A DNA stretch of 64,000 nt from Saccharibacillus kuerlensis DSM 22868 (GTDB lineage: Bacteria > Bacillota > Bacilli > Paenibacillales > Paenibacillaceae), in the NCBI RefSeq assembly GCF_000378145.1, contig NZ_KB899283.1, positions 1 through 64,000 of the forward strand, read 5' to 3'. Of the stretch, positions 56,075 to 64,000 are shown piece after piece (the stretch's first letter is position 1; every line of letters begins with the position of its first letter). Made by a program: the position numbers and the translations under genes. The notes beneath the pieces are model-generated. The model did no database searches. It was not told the origin of the DNA and saw nothing but the letters and a program-made list of their open reading frames with translations.

Positions 56075-56183
56075 GTTTACGTATTCCTCCCTGGTTTTAA
56101 AAGTATTGTCTGTGTTCATTAATCCCGCAGCCGTTCTCAGGCCGCTTCTTCAATACCGTGAAGTGGCGAAGTGCATAGGTATC

Positions 56184-56217
56184 TACCAGGCAGGTTCTAC
56201 ACAGAACCTGCTTGGTA
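56184..56217 (-). repeat. 15-bp inverted repeat between ywlG and glyA
   Basis: Arms 56184-56198 and 56203-56217 with a four-base loop and one imperfect pair. No T run follows. It is in the same transcript as glyA and may stabilise or process the mRNA. Confidence 0.65.
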
Positions 56218-56252
56218 TGCTGCAGAGCAGATGGGCGCAATTAAAGCCTTCA

Positions 56253-56837
56253 TTACTCGCAGAAAGTCGAATCCGCCTCTTCCGGAAGACGGTATACCGC
56301 CCGATCCCCGCCAATCAGCGGTGGACGGGTCAGCGCTGCATTTACCCGCGCTTCCCCGATTTGGCGTACCGACAAACGCAGCGGCACCGCTACACGGCGC
56401 AGATGCATGCCGATCAGCGTCTCTCCGATATCAAGCCCCGCATGGGCCTCGATCGTCTCCGCCAGCGCCGGTTCTTCCATGCTGCGATAAGCGGCGGACG
56501 CCATGGAGCCGCCGGCTTTCGGTATCGGCACCGCCGAAACCTCCTGAAGCCCAAGCCGCTCTAATACGGAGCGTTCCATTACAAGCGCCCGGTTCAGATG
56601 CTCGCAGCATTGATACACGGTGTCAAAGCCAAATTCCTGCTGTACCTCGCGGATACCGGCGAGCAGCTCCTGCGCCACTTCAAGCGCGCCTGAAGTGCCG
56701 ATATGCCTTCCGGCTACTTCACTTGTGCTGGTTCCAACCACCAGCACTTTGCCCGCCTTAAGTCCGGCGGTTTCCGCCAGCTCCCGTACAGCGAGCGCCG
56801 CCTGAGAGCGGATCGAGTCTTCGCGTTCCTGTTCCAT
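56253..56837 (-). CDS. ywlG: YwlG-family (TIGR01440/DUF436) protein
   Basis: A 194-residue cytoplasmic protein of unknown reaction, conserved next to glyA in Bacillales. Recognisable parts are KVLVVGTSTSEVAGRHIGTSG and CCEHLNRALVMER. I chose ATG 56837 with AAGGAG nine bases upstream. First gene of the riboswitch-controlled unit; rpiB, its usual neighbour in Bacillus, is missing. Confidence 0.9.
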   Translation of the reverse strand: MEQEREDSIRSQAALAVRELAETAGLKAGKVLVVGTSTSEVAGRHIGTSGALEVAQELLAGIREVQQEFGFDTVYQCCEHLNRALVMERSVLERLGLQEVSAVPIPKAGGSMASAAYRSMEEPALAETIEAHAGLDIGETLIGMHLRRVAVPLRLSVRQIGEARVNAALTRPPLIGGDRAVYRLPEEADSTFCE

Positions 56838-56997
56838 ATTCGTCACTCCTTCTCTGGATGCCATTCGCCGGAACGATCCGACGTTCCTCTAACGATCATA
56901 CCGCCGAAGCGGCGTAAAGGAAAGTCGGGCACCTAGAAAAGTCGGATATGGAAAAGTGAAATACGTGCATCAAAGTCGCTGTAGATTTTCGAAAGCT

Positions 56998-57043
56998 GAT
57001 AAAAAAACAAAAAGAGCGACCACGCGTAATACGCGAAGCTGCT
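56998..57043 (-). terminator. Riboswitch-controlled terminator
   Basis: On the minus strand AGAGC pairs with GCTCT, with an inner CGCGT/ACGCG stem, followed by TTTTTGTTTTTTT. It begins within a few bases of the aptamer end, as expected for an expression platform. Confidence 0.8.
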
Positions 57044-57120
57044 CTATGCCCAGGCGACCGGCCGATAACTCCGGTGCTCCATCGTGGTTGAACCCACTTC
57101 GTCGCCAGTTACACCGGGTC
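57044..57120 (-). ncRNA. ZTP (pfl-type) riboswitch aptamer
   Basis: The minus strand carries the conserved parts of the pfl motif in order: a P1 arm CCGGTG (57112-57117), ACTGGCG (57104-57110), a hairpin GTGGGTTCAACCAC (57084-57097), GGAGCACCGG closing P1 (57071-57080), and the 3' domain CGCCTGGGCA (57045-57054). ZTP riboswitches sense the purine intermediate ZMP/ZTP and are well known upstream of glyA and other folate genes. Here it leads to ywlG-glyA. Identification is by eye; a covariance search was not possible. Confidence 0.88.
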
Positions 57121-57135
57121 TGCATTTTCACCTTC

Positions 57136-57164
57136 ATCATAAGGCAACAATGCTCAAAAATCAA
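57136..57164 (-). promoter_or_regulatory. Promoter of the ywlG-glyA unit
   Basis: TTGATT (57159-57164), 17 bases, TATGAT (57136-57141) on the minus strand. Transcription would start around 57129, just before the riboswitch. Confidence 0.75.
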
Positions 57165-57355
57165 CTGATTTTCGAGCGAAATACGGACAAAAAACGGATA
57201 GTACGGATGGGCGTTCGGAATTTGTTCGACTTTTGAATTTTCAGATTACCTTTACACCTACGGGTAACAGGTTCTGTCCCGCTTTTTTCAGCACTAGAAA
57301 GACGGATAAAAATCAAAAATCAAAACAAGAGATACAGCAAGAGACACCGAAAGAC

Positions 57356-57391
57356 ACCAAAAGAAAAGCCCTGTCCAAAGACGCGGGCTTG
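57356..57391 (-). terminator. Terminator after ywlE
   Basis: AAGCCC / GGGCTT with an inner GTC/GAC pairing, followed on the minus strand by TTCTTTT. It is 22 bp after the ywlE stop. Confidence 0.6.
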
Positions 57392-57412
57392 TTCAATGAT
57401 AGGAAAACTTCC

Positions 57413-57991
57413 TTATCCGCGTTCCAGCTTGCCGAGAAGCCGATCAAGCGCCGTGCGGATTTCCGCTGCCGTTATTTCGTAGTCGTCGCGCGAGCCGCCG
57501 AACGGATCGGAAATATCGAAGACCGGGATACGCTGCTGCAGTTCTATCACTCGCTGCTGCTGCGAGGTATCCGGAGATTCACCGAGAGCCCGTGACAATT
57601 GAGCGGATGCCAGCAGACTGTCCAGCTCCTCCAGGTCAGCCAGCACACGAGGATCGTCTTCCACATATCCTTTAAGCGTATGAGTACGCTCAACGGCTTC
57701 CGGGAAACAGCGAATCACATGGCTTTTGTGCGATTCCGTCAATGTAAGAATCAGATCGGCCCACTCCACCAGCTCCCGATCGAGCGGCGAAGACGTTATC
57801 CGATCGCTAATATTCTGATCGCGCAGCACCGCCTCTGCCTGGCGGGAAATCGGTACTCCCTGCGATGCCGAGACGCCGGCCGAACGAACTTCCACCCGAA
57901 CGCCCCGCTCTTGTGCCATTCGCCGCAGCAGCGCTTCGGCCATTGGACTGCGGCACGTATTGCCTGTACATACGAATAAAATGCGTTTCAA
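57413..57991 (-). CDS. ywlE: Low-molecular-weight phosphatase YwlE (protein-arginine phosphatase type)
   Basis: A 192-residue cytoplasmic phosphatase. The P-loop CTGNTCRS (Cys8 nucleophile) has Thr12, the residue that distinguishes arginine phosphatases from tyrosine phosphatases; the acid loop is DISDPFGG. It would oppose McsB-type arginine kinase and protect proteins from ClpCP. It is about 40 residues longer than B. subtilis YwlE, with an extra acidic/Gln-rich segment at about 118-150. It follows sua5 by 48 bp. Confidence 0.9.
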   Translation of the reverse strand: MKRILFVCTGNTCRSPMAEALLRRMAQERGVRVEVRSAGVSASQGVPISRQAEAVLRDQNISDRITSSPLDRELVEWADLILTLTESHKSHVIRCFPEAVERTHTLKGYVEDDPRVLADLEELDSLLASAQLSRALGESPDTSQQQRVIELQQRIPVFDISDPFGGSRDDYEITAAEIRTALDRLLGKLERG

Positions 57992-58039
57992 GCGAACCGC
58001 CTCCTTTGCTTTACGCTCTGTTTAAACAAACCGTCTATT

Positions 58040-59305
58040 TCAGACGCGGTGGACCCGGCCGCCGGCCGCTTTGCTGATCCGATTCATAACGGCAGAACCG
58101 ATGCCTTCTTCCCCGCATCCTTCGGCGAGCATGTAAGTTGTTCCCTCTTCGTCGAAACGACGCAGCGCAGCGTACAGCCGCGCTGCCGCTTCCCGCAGAT
58201 CGCTGCCGCTGCCAAGCGACAGCACAACATCTGCTAGACCGCGGTAGCTCTCCAAGTGCTCCTCGAATGCGAGCACCCCGGTCTTCTCGCCGCGCGCTTG
58301 TGCCGCGGCAAGCAGCCCGCGAATGCAGTCCGCGGTACGCTCCTCCGCACCAAGCACTACTTCGAGCCGGCCGCTCGGCGCGTAGTGCGTGTACTTCATC
58401 CCCGGCGAGCGCGGTGCCTCCTCCGGCTCCCCGTGTACTGCCGCAGGTCCAGTATCACCTGGCTTTGCTCCGGCGGCACCTTCACGTGCCGGGTTCAGCG
58501 CTTCTCCGCGAGCCCCAGCCTCGCTTCGGGCCGCCTCGGGATCGATGTCCGCGGTATAATCCGCGGACACGGCGCCAACCTGCGCGCCGAGCACCCGGCC
58601 GAGTTCTTCGGCCGAGATGCCGCCCGGGCGCAGCACGGTCGCACCGCCTGCGGTGTTCGTCCGCACGACGGTCGACTCGACGCCCACGCCGGCCGGACCG
58701 CCATCGACAATTCCGTCGATGCGGCCGTCCAGGTCCTCGCGCACATGGCTCGCGAGGGTCGGGCTTGGACGTCCCGAGCGGTTCGCGCTTGGCGCCGCGA
58801 GCGGACAGCCCGACGCTGCGATAAGCGCCAGGGCAATGCCATGGTCCGGCATCCGAACCGCTACCGTATCAAGTCCCGCCGTGACCTTCGGCGACAGGGC
58901 TCCCGGCCGCACAGGCAGGACCAGCGTCAGCGGGCCCGGCCAGAAAGCGTCCATCAGCTTCTCGTCCGCTTCCGATACGCCTTGTACAAAAGCATCCAGC
59001 TCCGCACGATCCGCAATATGCACGATCAGCGGATTGTCCGACGGACGGCCTTTGGCTTCGAAAATTCCTTCGACCGCTTCCGTGCTGCGGGCATCTGCTC
59101 CCAGTCCATAGACCGTTTCGGTTGGAAAAGCGATGAGCTTACCTTCGGCCAGAGAAGCGGCAGCTGCCGCAATTCTCTCATCGCTTTGAAGCACACTGGA
59201 TTCCTTAAGGGATTTATGAGATACCACCTCACTGTTCCCCGTGGAACTTAACTCGCTAATTACCCACATCCGGGTCTCTTTTTCGACATTTCTTTCCTCG
59301 CCCAT
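58040..59305 (-). CDS. ywlC: L-threonylcarbamoyladenylate synthase (Sua5/YwlC)
   Basis: A 421-residue enzyme making threonylcarbamoyl-AMP for the t6A tRNA modification. The YrdC domain (about 45-235) has the KGRPSDNPLIVHI and PSANRSGRPSPT motifs; a C-terminal Sua5 domain begins near MKYTHYAPSG. Between them is an Ala/Gly/Glu-rich linker of about 50 residues with higher GC than its surroundings. I chose ATG 59305 with GAAAGGA upstream. It lies 40 bp after the RodA paralog. Confidence 0.93.
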   Translation of the reverse strand: MGEERNVEKETRMWVISELSSTGNSEVVSHKSLKESSVLQSDERIAAAAASLAEGKLIAFPTETVYGLGADARSTEAVEGIFEAKGRPSDNPLIVHIADRAELDAFVQGVSEADEKLMDAFWPGPLTLVLPVRPGALSPKVTAGLDTVAVRMPDHGIALALIAASGCPLAAPSANRSGRPSPTLASHVREDLDGRIDGIVDGGPAGVGVESTVVRTNTAGGATVLRPGGISAEELGRVLGAQVGAVSADYTADIDPEAARSEAGARGEALNPAREGAAGAKPGDTGPAAVHGEPEEAPRSPGMKYTHYAPSGRLEVVLGAEERTADCIRGLLAAAQARGEKTGVLAFEEHLESYRGLADVVLSLGSGSDLREAAARLYAALRRFDEEGTTYMLAEGCGEEGIGSAVMNRISKAAGGRVHRV

Positions 59306-59345
59306 ACGCTTGTCCTTTCTATAGTTACCACAACTCAATATTCAA

Positions 59346-60569
59346 TCAAAACTTGAAATTAGGCATTTTGAATTTTCTTTTGTTTTCTTTATCTTTCTCT
59401 TCCAGATGGTCCGTCTTTAACAAGTTGTCAGTCTCCTGATGTTTCTTGTTGGACAAATGAATGCTCAACACGACGCCGATACATGCCATATTGATCAGCA
59501 GTGATGTACCTCCATAGCTGATAAAGGGCAGCGTCACCCCGGTAAGCGGCATTAGCCCCATAAACATGCCAATATTCTCGAAAATCTGATACATGAACAT
59601 CGCTACGATCCCTACGATAATATAAGGTCCTGCTCTTTCCCGACATTCCAAGGCAATCAGAATCATCCGGTGAATCAAAATGAAATAAAGAAGCAAAAGA
59701 AACGCCATCCCTACAAATCCGAACTCTTCCGCAATAACGGCAATGACGGAATCCGCATATGTGTAAGGAACCCGAGGAGACATCTCGCCTTTCATGAATC
59801 CTGTACCCAACATGCCGCCATTTCCGATCGCCAGCTGGGCTCTTTCGACCTGATACTTTGCTTTTTCGGTGGCTTCTTCCGGCATCAACCATACGTCAAT
59901 CCGATCCAGCCAGTGAGCGCGTTTTTCTCCTACAAAATCTGAAATTGGTTCATGGTAGGTTTTGTAAGCGTTGATTCCTCCAATTAAAAGGCCCGTCGCA
60001 AGAACAAAAAAGATCAGAGCATGGGTATACTTCACATTTGCAATCCACAGCATCCCTACCAAAATCACCAGGTAAGCCAAAGCATTACCCAAGTCGTTCT
60101 GCACCATAACTATTGCGAAAGGAATCATAACGATAGCAGCAGTCGGTATAACATCTTTCCAGAATAGGAGCGTATCCCTTTGCTTACGAACAAGATACGC
60201 AGCAAGACCGAGGATTAATACCAGCTTAAACATTTCGGCCGGCTGTATGCTGAGTCCCCCTATACTGATCCAGCCGTCAGCGCCATTCAGCGATGTGCTC
60301 AGCGGCGTCCAGACCAGCATAAGCACCCCAATTCCGATCACGTAGATATACAGCGCGTATTTGATGAGCAGCTGATAAGGCACCATACCTACCGCAAAAA
60401 ATGCAATAAATCCAAGAATATAGTAGACCACCATATTTGACGTTGAAGCGGATAGTCCTCCTGCTCTACTATTCGTTATTGCGCTATGCACAACCGGAAT
60501 ACAAATCCCCATAAAAAGCAGCAGAATAACTACCAATGTCCAATCGATATTTTTGATCCTACTCAGCAT
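59346..60569 (-). CDS. FtsW/RodA/SpoVE-family glycosyltransferase, copy 1
   Basis: A 407-residue membrane protein with about ten helices, a lipid-II polymerase of the SEDS family for wall elongation or division. The family signature MPLTGVTLPFISYGGTSLL is present, and the large loop after helix 7 includes the WLDRIDVWLMPEEA segment. The C-terminal tail is Lys/Glu rich. It is very similar along its length to copy 2 just upstream. Start has GGGAGG. RodA rather than FtsW is suggested but not certain. Confidence 0.88.
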   Translation of the reverse strand: MLSRIKNIDWTLVVILLLFMGICIPVVHSAITNSRAGGLSASTSNMVVYYILGFIAFFAVGMVPYQLLIKYALYIYVIGIGVLMLVWTPLSTSLNGADGWISIGGLSIQPAEMFKLVLILGLAAYLVRKQRDTLLFWKDVIPTAAIVMIPFAIVMVQNDLGNALAYLVILVGMLWIANVKYTHALIFFVLATGLLIGGINAYKTYHEPISDFVGEKRAHWLDRIDVWLMPEEATEKAKYQVERAQLAIGNGGMLGTGFMKGEMSPRVPYTYADSVIAVIAEEFGFVGMAFLLLLYFILIHRMILIALECRERAGPYIIVGIVAMFMYQIFENIGMFMGLMPLTGVTLPFISYGGTSLLINMACIGVVLSIHLSNKKHQETDNLLKTDHLEEKDKENKRKFKMPNFKF

Positions 60570-60696
60570 CGCCGCAGCCTCCCGTTAACACACTGCGTCC
60601 GCGCCGCTGCGTGTCGGTTGATTTTCACACGAATCCTCGTTCTGCCGTCGTACGCCTTATTTACAATCCTGCGATTCACATTTCCTACGTGCAAAA

Positions 60697-60735
60697 GGCG
60701 GTCAAAACGTTCCGTAAGTGCCGCTTTGACCGCTT
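60697..60735 (-). terminator. Hairpin between the two RodA-type genes
   Basis: GCGGTCAAA / TTTGACCGC arms with an 18-base loop, followed on the minus strand by CTTTTG. It may partly end the transcript of copy 2. Confidence 0.65.
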
Positions 60736-60754
60736 AGCTGTTCATCGAGTCCGC

Positions 60755-62011
60755 TTACTGCGCTTTCTTGGAGCGTTTGCCCACTCTCGACAAGACACCG
60801 CGCAGTGCTTGAACGCCTCCGTCTTCCGTATTTGCACCTTTTATATCCGCAAATTCATCCCGAGCATTATCGCGTGTATAAGCACGAATACTCATAACAA
60901 CGCCGATACTCGCCATATTGATCAGCAGCGACGTACCGCCGTAGCTAATAAACGGAAGCGTAATACCGGTAAGCGGCATCAAGCCCATGAACATTCCGAT
61001 ATTCTCGAAAATCTGATACATAAACATCGCTACAAGTCCGACAACGATGTAAGATCCGGCTCTGTCCCTGCATTCAAGCGCAATGACGATCATTCGGTGG
61101 ATCATGATGAAGTACAGCACCAGCAGGAACGAAATACCTATAAATCCGAATTCTTCGCCGATCACCACGATAATGGAGTCGGAATAGGTATACGGCACAA
61201 GGGAACCGGTAGGATTCTGCACCATAGGTCCTTGCATAAATCCTTGTCCGGTCATCCCTCCGCTTGCTATGGCATATTTGCCGTTCTTGGTCTGCCAGGA
61301 AGCGTCACGGCTCGCTTCTTCCGGCATCAGCCATGGATCGATCCGATCCAGCCAATGCGCGCGCTGCAAAGTGTTTGCCATAAAGTCCGTCACTTCATCG
61401 TGATAAGTGACATATCCTTTGATTCCGCCGACCAGCAGACCTGCTCCCAGCACGAAAATGATCAGGGCATGCGTAAACTTCAAATTGCCGATCCACAGCA
61501 TGCCGAGCAGAATCAGTACGTAGCTGAGCGCGTTCCCCAGATCGTTCTGCACCATAACGACAGCGAACGGAATAAAAGCAACGATACCAATTGGAATAAC
61601 ATCGGCCCTAAATCCAAGCTTGTCTTTGTTTCTGCGCGCAAGCATAGCAGCAATGACGATGACCAACGCCAGCTTAAACATTTCCGCCGGCTGCATACCG
61701 ACCGGTCCGATCTTCAACCAACCTTGCGCACCATTCTGGGTCTGACCGAGCGGTGTCAGCGTCAGCAGCAGAAGTACCAGGCCGCCTGCGTAAATAATCC
61801 AGAAATACCGTGTATAAATTCGGTAGTCGACCGCAGTCATAAAGAAGATAACTGCGAAGCCGAGAATGTAATAAAAAATCATCTGCGTGTCCAGTCCTCT
61901 GAACTTATCGCTGTTCGCGACCGCACTGTGCACAACGGGAATACAAATCCCCATCATCAACAGCAGCACAACAATCAGGGACCAATCCATATGTTTCCAC
62001 TTCGTTAACAT
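60755..62011 (-). CDS. FtsW/RodA/SpoVE-family glycosyltransferase, copy 2
   Basis: A 418-residue SEDS-family membrane protein with about ten helices and the signature MPLTGITLPFISYGGTSLL. It shares long identical stretches with copy 1 (for example VVHSA near the start and FENIGMFMGLMPLTG), so the two arose by tandem duplication. It has a strong promoter and a 175-nt leader. In related genomes this slot beside prmC usually holds spoIIR. Confidence 0.9.
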   Translation of the reverse strand: MLTKWKHMDWSLIVVLLLMMGICIPVVHSAVANSDKFRGLDTQMIFYYILGFAVIFFMTAVDYRIYTRYFWIIYAGGLVLLLLTLTPLGQTQNGAQGWLKIGPVGMQPAEMFKLALVIVIAAMLARRNKDKLGFRADVIPIGIVAFIPFAVVMVQNDLGNALSYVLILLGMLWIGNLKFTHALIIFVLGAGLLVGGIKGYVTYHDEVTDFMANTLQRAHWLDRIDPWLMPEEASRDASWQTKNGKYAIASGGMTGQGFMQGPMVQNPTGSLVPYTYSDSIIVVIGEEFGFIGISFLLVLYFIMIHRMIVIALECRDRAGSYIVVGLVAMFMYQIFENIGMFMGLMPLTGITLPFISYGGTSLLINMASIGVVMSIRAYTRDNARDEFADIKGANTEDGGVQALRGVLSRVGKRSKKAQ

Positions 62012-62193
62012 GCGTTACATTTCCTCCGAAAAGCCTGTTCAAGGCCGTATTTCACTCTTGCGGCACAGCCGCCTCAGCCTTGCGTCCTGCACAGTGCAGT
62101 TCTTCCGGCTTCTCTCTTTATTCCATTCTTTTTTGTCCTACACTGCAGCTGCCTCATTGAGACAGCACTGCTGCAGGCAGCAGGTCTTTTATT

Positions 62194-62222
62194 ATTGTAG
62201 GCGATAATAATCCCCTTGTCAT
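62194..62222 (-). promoter_or_regulatory. Promoter of the RodA pair
   Basis: ATGACA (62217-62222), 17 bases, TACAAT (62194-62199) on the minus strand. Start near 62187, leader about 175 nt. Confidence 0.7.
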
Positions 62223-62254
62223 GTTGACGGCGCTTGAACTCTCCGACCCTGCGA

Positions 62255-62301
62255 CAAAAGGGCGAGAAGACGGCGGTTCTCCCGCTTTTCGCTTCTCACC
62301 C
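62255..62301 (-). terminator. Terminator after prmC
   Basis: GGGTGAGAAG pairs with CTTCTCGCCC (minus strand) around a G/C-rich loop, followed by TTTTG. It is 86 bp after the prmC stop. Confidence 0.8.
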
Positions 62302-62386
62302 TTATGCAGTTCTGCAGACCTTGTCGGCAAATTCCTCGCCGACTGCGGAGCCTGAACATTTGTCGTACCAATCTAACCGGCCTGCA

Positions 62387-63304
62387 TTAAGCGATTCCGA
62401 TGACATGACGGCCAATGCCCGCCAGATCGAATACCGTCTCAATTCTGCTCCAACTGCCGCGCGATCTAAGCATGTTCTCTACCAGTTCCGCTTGGCCCAT
62501 GCCCAGCTCGAATGCGATCAGCTTCGGATCGCTTTGCAGCAGATCCAGCTGCTTCATGATCTCGCGGTACGGCCACAGCCCATCCGGCCCTCCGTCCAGC
62601 GCACTGCGCGGTTCGAAGTCGCGCACTTCCGGCTGAAGTTCTTCAATGTCGGCAGCCGGAATATAGGGCGGATTCGATACGAGAATATCGAATTTATCGC
62701 CCATGAACGGCTCCAGCAGACTGCCTTGACGAAACTCCACGTCCGCGCCGAGCCGCTGGGCGTTGCGCTGTGCTACGCCCAGCGCGCCTTCCGAAATATC
62801 GCTCGCGGTAACGACAAGCTCCTGTCGCAGCAGCTTCAGACTGACGGCGATCGCGCCGCTGCCTGTGCCGACATCAAGCACCGACGGCGAACCTTCCGGC
62901 CACAGCGCTTTTGCACGCGTCAGCACCGCTTCGACCAGCAGTTCCGTTTCTGGCCGCGGAATCAATACCTCAGGCGTCACTTCGAACGTAAAGCCGTAGA
63001 ACTCCTGATCGCCCAAAATATACTGGGCCGGTTCTCCGTCCCCCTTGCGGGTAATCGCATTCTCCCAGCGTTCTCGGAATTGATCCGGGAACGGCTCTCG
63101 CAGCGCCATGACGTACTGTGCTCCTGTCATGCCCAAAATTTCTTTCAGCAGCAGCCGGGTATTTTCGTCCGCCTCTTCCACACCCCGCTCCCGCAAAAAA
63201 GAAGAAGCCTCCGCGAAGGCTTCCCGGAGCGTCAAGCCTTTGCGCAGTTGAAAGCCGCCCCGGCCCGAGCTTAATCTGTTCAAGAGATCAGACGCCCTTT
63301 TCAT
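62387..63304 (-). CDS. prmC: Peptide chain release factor N5-glutamine methyltransferase
   Basis: A 305-residue SAM-dependent enzyme that methylates the Gln of the GGQ motif in release factors, including PrfA encoded just upstream. Motifs: SAM site [13 protein letters not shown] and catalytic NPPYIP. The start is uncertain: ATG 63304 overlaps prfA by 17 bases and lacks a clear ribosome binding site; a TTG at 63283 directly after the prfA stop has AAAAGGG upstream at long spacing. The family N-terminus aligns best from about residue 25 (LTLREAF). Confidence 0.9.
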   Translation of the reverse strand: MKRASDLLNRLSSGRGGFQLRKGLTLREAFAEASSFLRERGVEEADENTRLLLKEILGMTGAQYVMALREPFPDQFRERWENAITRKGDGEPAQYILGDQEFYGFTFEVTPEVLIPRPETELLVEAVLTRAKALWPEGSPSVLDVGTGSGAIAVSLKLLRQELVVTASDISEGALGVAQRNAQRLGADVEFRQGSLLEPFMGDKFDILVSNPPYIPAADIEELQPEVRDFEPRSALDGGPDGLWPYREIMKQLDLLQSDPKLIAFELGMGQAELVENMLRSRGSWSRIETVFDLAGIGRHVIGIA

Positions 63305-64000
63305 CGATCAGGTCGGTCTGTTCAGCAATCGTTAATGCGGATACGATTTCCTGAATATCGCCGTTCATGATCTGATCGAGCTTATGCATAGTCAGACCGA
63401 TGCGGTGGTCCGTTACGCGGCTCTGCGGGAAATTATAGGTGCGAATGCGCTCGCTTCGGTCGCCTGTTCCGACTTTGCTTTTGCGCTCGCCGGCATACTT
63501 GGCTTCTTCTTCCTGACGCATCACGTCATAAATGCGGGAACGCAGTACCTGCAGCGCTTTTTCCTTGTTCGAGTTCTGCGACTTGCCGTCCTGACACGTG
63601 GCTACAATACCTGTCGGAACGTGCGTCACGCGTACAGCCGATTTGGTTGTGTTGACGGACTGGCCGCCGGCGCCGCTGGAGCAGAACGTATCGACGCGGA
63701 TATCTTTGTCGCTGATGACAATGTCCACTTCTTCGACTTCCGGAAGCACAGCTACCGTTGAAGTCGACGTATGAATGCGGCCGCCTGATTCCGTAGCCGG
63801 AATACGCTGCACACGGTGCGCGCCGCTCTCATATTTCATTTTGCTGTAAGCGCCGCGTCCGTTGATCATAAAGATGACTTCCTTGAAGCCGCCCAGATCG
63901 CTTTCGTTCACATCCATCAGTTCGACTTTCCAGCCCTGCGCGTCCGCGTAGCGGCTGTACATGCGATAGAGATCCGCCGCGAACAGCGCCGCTTCGTCGC
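63288..64000 (-). CDS. prfA: Peptide chain release factor 1 (C-terminal part; gene runs off the window)
   Basis: About 237 codons of the factor that ends translation at UAA and UAG codons. The catalytic GGQ loop is intact ([20 protein letters not shown]). The frame is open to base 64000, so the N-terminal domain lies outside. It overlaps prmC, its modifying enzyme, the common order in Bacillales. Confidence 0.96.
   Translation of the reverse strand, partial: DEAALFAADLYRMYSRYADAQGWKVELMDVNESDLGGFKEVIFMINGRGAYSKMKYESGAHRVQRIPATESGGRIHTSTSTVAVLPEVEEVDIVISDKDIRVDTFCSSGAGGQSVNTTKSAVRVTHVPTGIVATCQDGKSQNSNKEKALQVLRSRIYDVMRQEEEAKYAGERKSKVGTGDRSERIRTYNFPQSRVTDHRIGLTMHKLDQIMNGDIQEIVSALTIAEQTDLIDEKGV

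Larger units (their letters stand above)
56838..57412. other. Intergenic region holding the ZTP riboswitch
   Basis: No protein gene is supported here. From right to left: the ywlE terminator, the glyA-operon promoter, the ZTP riboswitch with terminator, and about 150 bp of leader before ywlG. Confidence 0.8.
62012..62386. other. Intergenic region between prmC and the RodA pair
   Basis: No gene is seen. It holds the prmC terminator, the copy-2 promoter and a structured leader with several CTGCTGC/GCAGCAG and CTGCAC/GTGCAG dyads; I cannot match the leader to a known riboswitch. Confidence 0.7.

Noticed and set aside
54401-56122. Long plus-strand open frame (573 codons) over glyA
   Set aside because: It is antisense to a clear serine hydroxymethyltransferase gene, is rich in Cys, Arg and His, and has no recognisable domain or ribosome binding site.
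56970-57164. 64-codon minus-strand frame upstream of ywlG
   Set aside because: It overlaps the ZTP riboswitch, its terminator and its promoter, and lacks protein-like features.
60611-62008. Long plus-strand open frame (465 codons) over the second RodA-type gene
   Set aside because: Antisense to a conserved membrane protein; His, Gln and Asn rich as expected for the complement of membrane-protein codons.

Overview
The window is a 64-kb chromosomal segment of a low-GC-lineage Gram-positive bacterium, most like the family Paenibacillaceae. The closest fit by gene order and by apparent loss of sporulation genes is a Saccharibacillus-like or asporogenous Paenibacillus-like strain. This is inferred from gene order and protein families; no database was searched. 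All 52 protein genes I can support lie on the minus strand, so the map reads from right (64000) to left (1). No rRNA, tRNA, CRISPR array or intact transposon was seen.

Right part (64000 to about 39000): translation and housekeeping genes in the order prfA (cut by the window edge), prmC, two tandem FtsW/RodA paralogs, sua5, ywlE, then ywlG-glyA, a sugar ABC importer, upp, mnaA, the complete F1Fo ATP synthase operon atpIBEFHAGDC, a DUF1146 gene and murA. A ZTP (pfl-type) riboswitch with its own promoter and terminator precedes ywlG-glyA. Sporulation genes usual at these sites in Paenibacillaceae and Bacillus are missing: spoIIR beside prmC, and spoIID/spoIIQ/spoIIID between murA and mbl. The atpA-atpG gap is unusually long (402 bp) and full of nested palindromes.

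Middle part (about 39000 to 28000): mbl, the rod-type basal-body genes flhO-flhP, a small membrane protein, fabZ, a phosphohexomutase, then a secondary-cell-wall-polymer set: a DUF5693 membrane protein, csaB (pyruvyl transferase), tagA and tagO. MnaA, encoded further right, would make the UDP-ManNAc these enzymes need. CsaB-type pyruvylation creates the ligand for S-layer-homology (SLH) domains.

Surface-protein part (about 28000 to 11000): three large secreted SLH proteins (1194, 969 and 1479 residues; the 969-residue one looks like the major S-layer protein), metK, an orphan small protein, and a secreted phosphodiester-glycosidase-type protein with a stalk-type C-terminal domain. Together with tagO-tagA-csaB this is a cell-surface anchoring locus: the polymer is made and pyruvylated by one block and the proteins that bind it are encoded in the next.

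Left part (11000 to 1): the regulator pair degS-degU, competence genes comFA-comFC (no comFB), yvyF, flgM, flgN-flgK-flgL, fliW-csrA and the start of flagellin hag (cut by the window edge). The hag promoter is an excellent SigD-type site, and the hag leader carries a hairpin with a CsrA-type GGA motif plus a GGA in the ribosome binding site, matching the FliW-CsrA-flagellin feedback circuit known in Bacillus subtilis.
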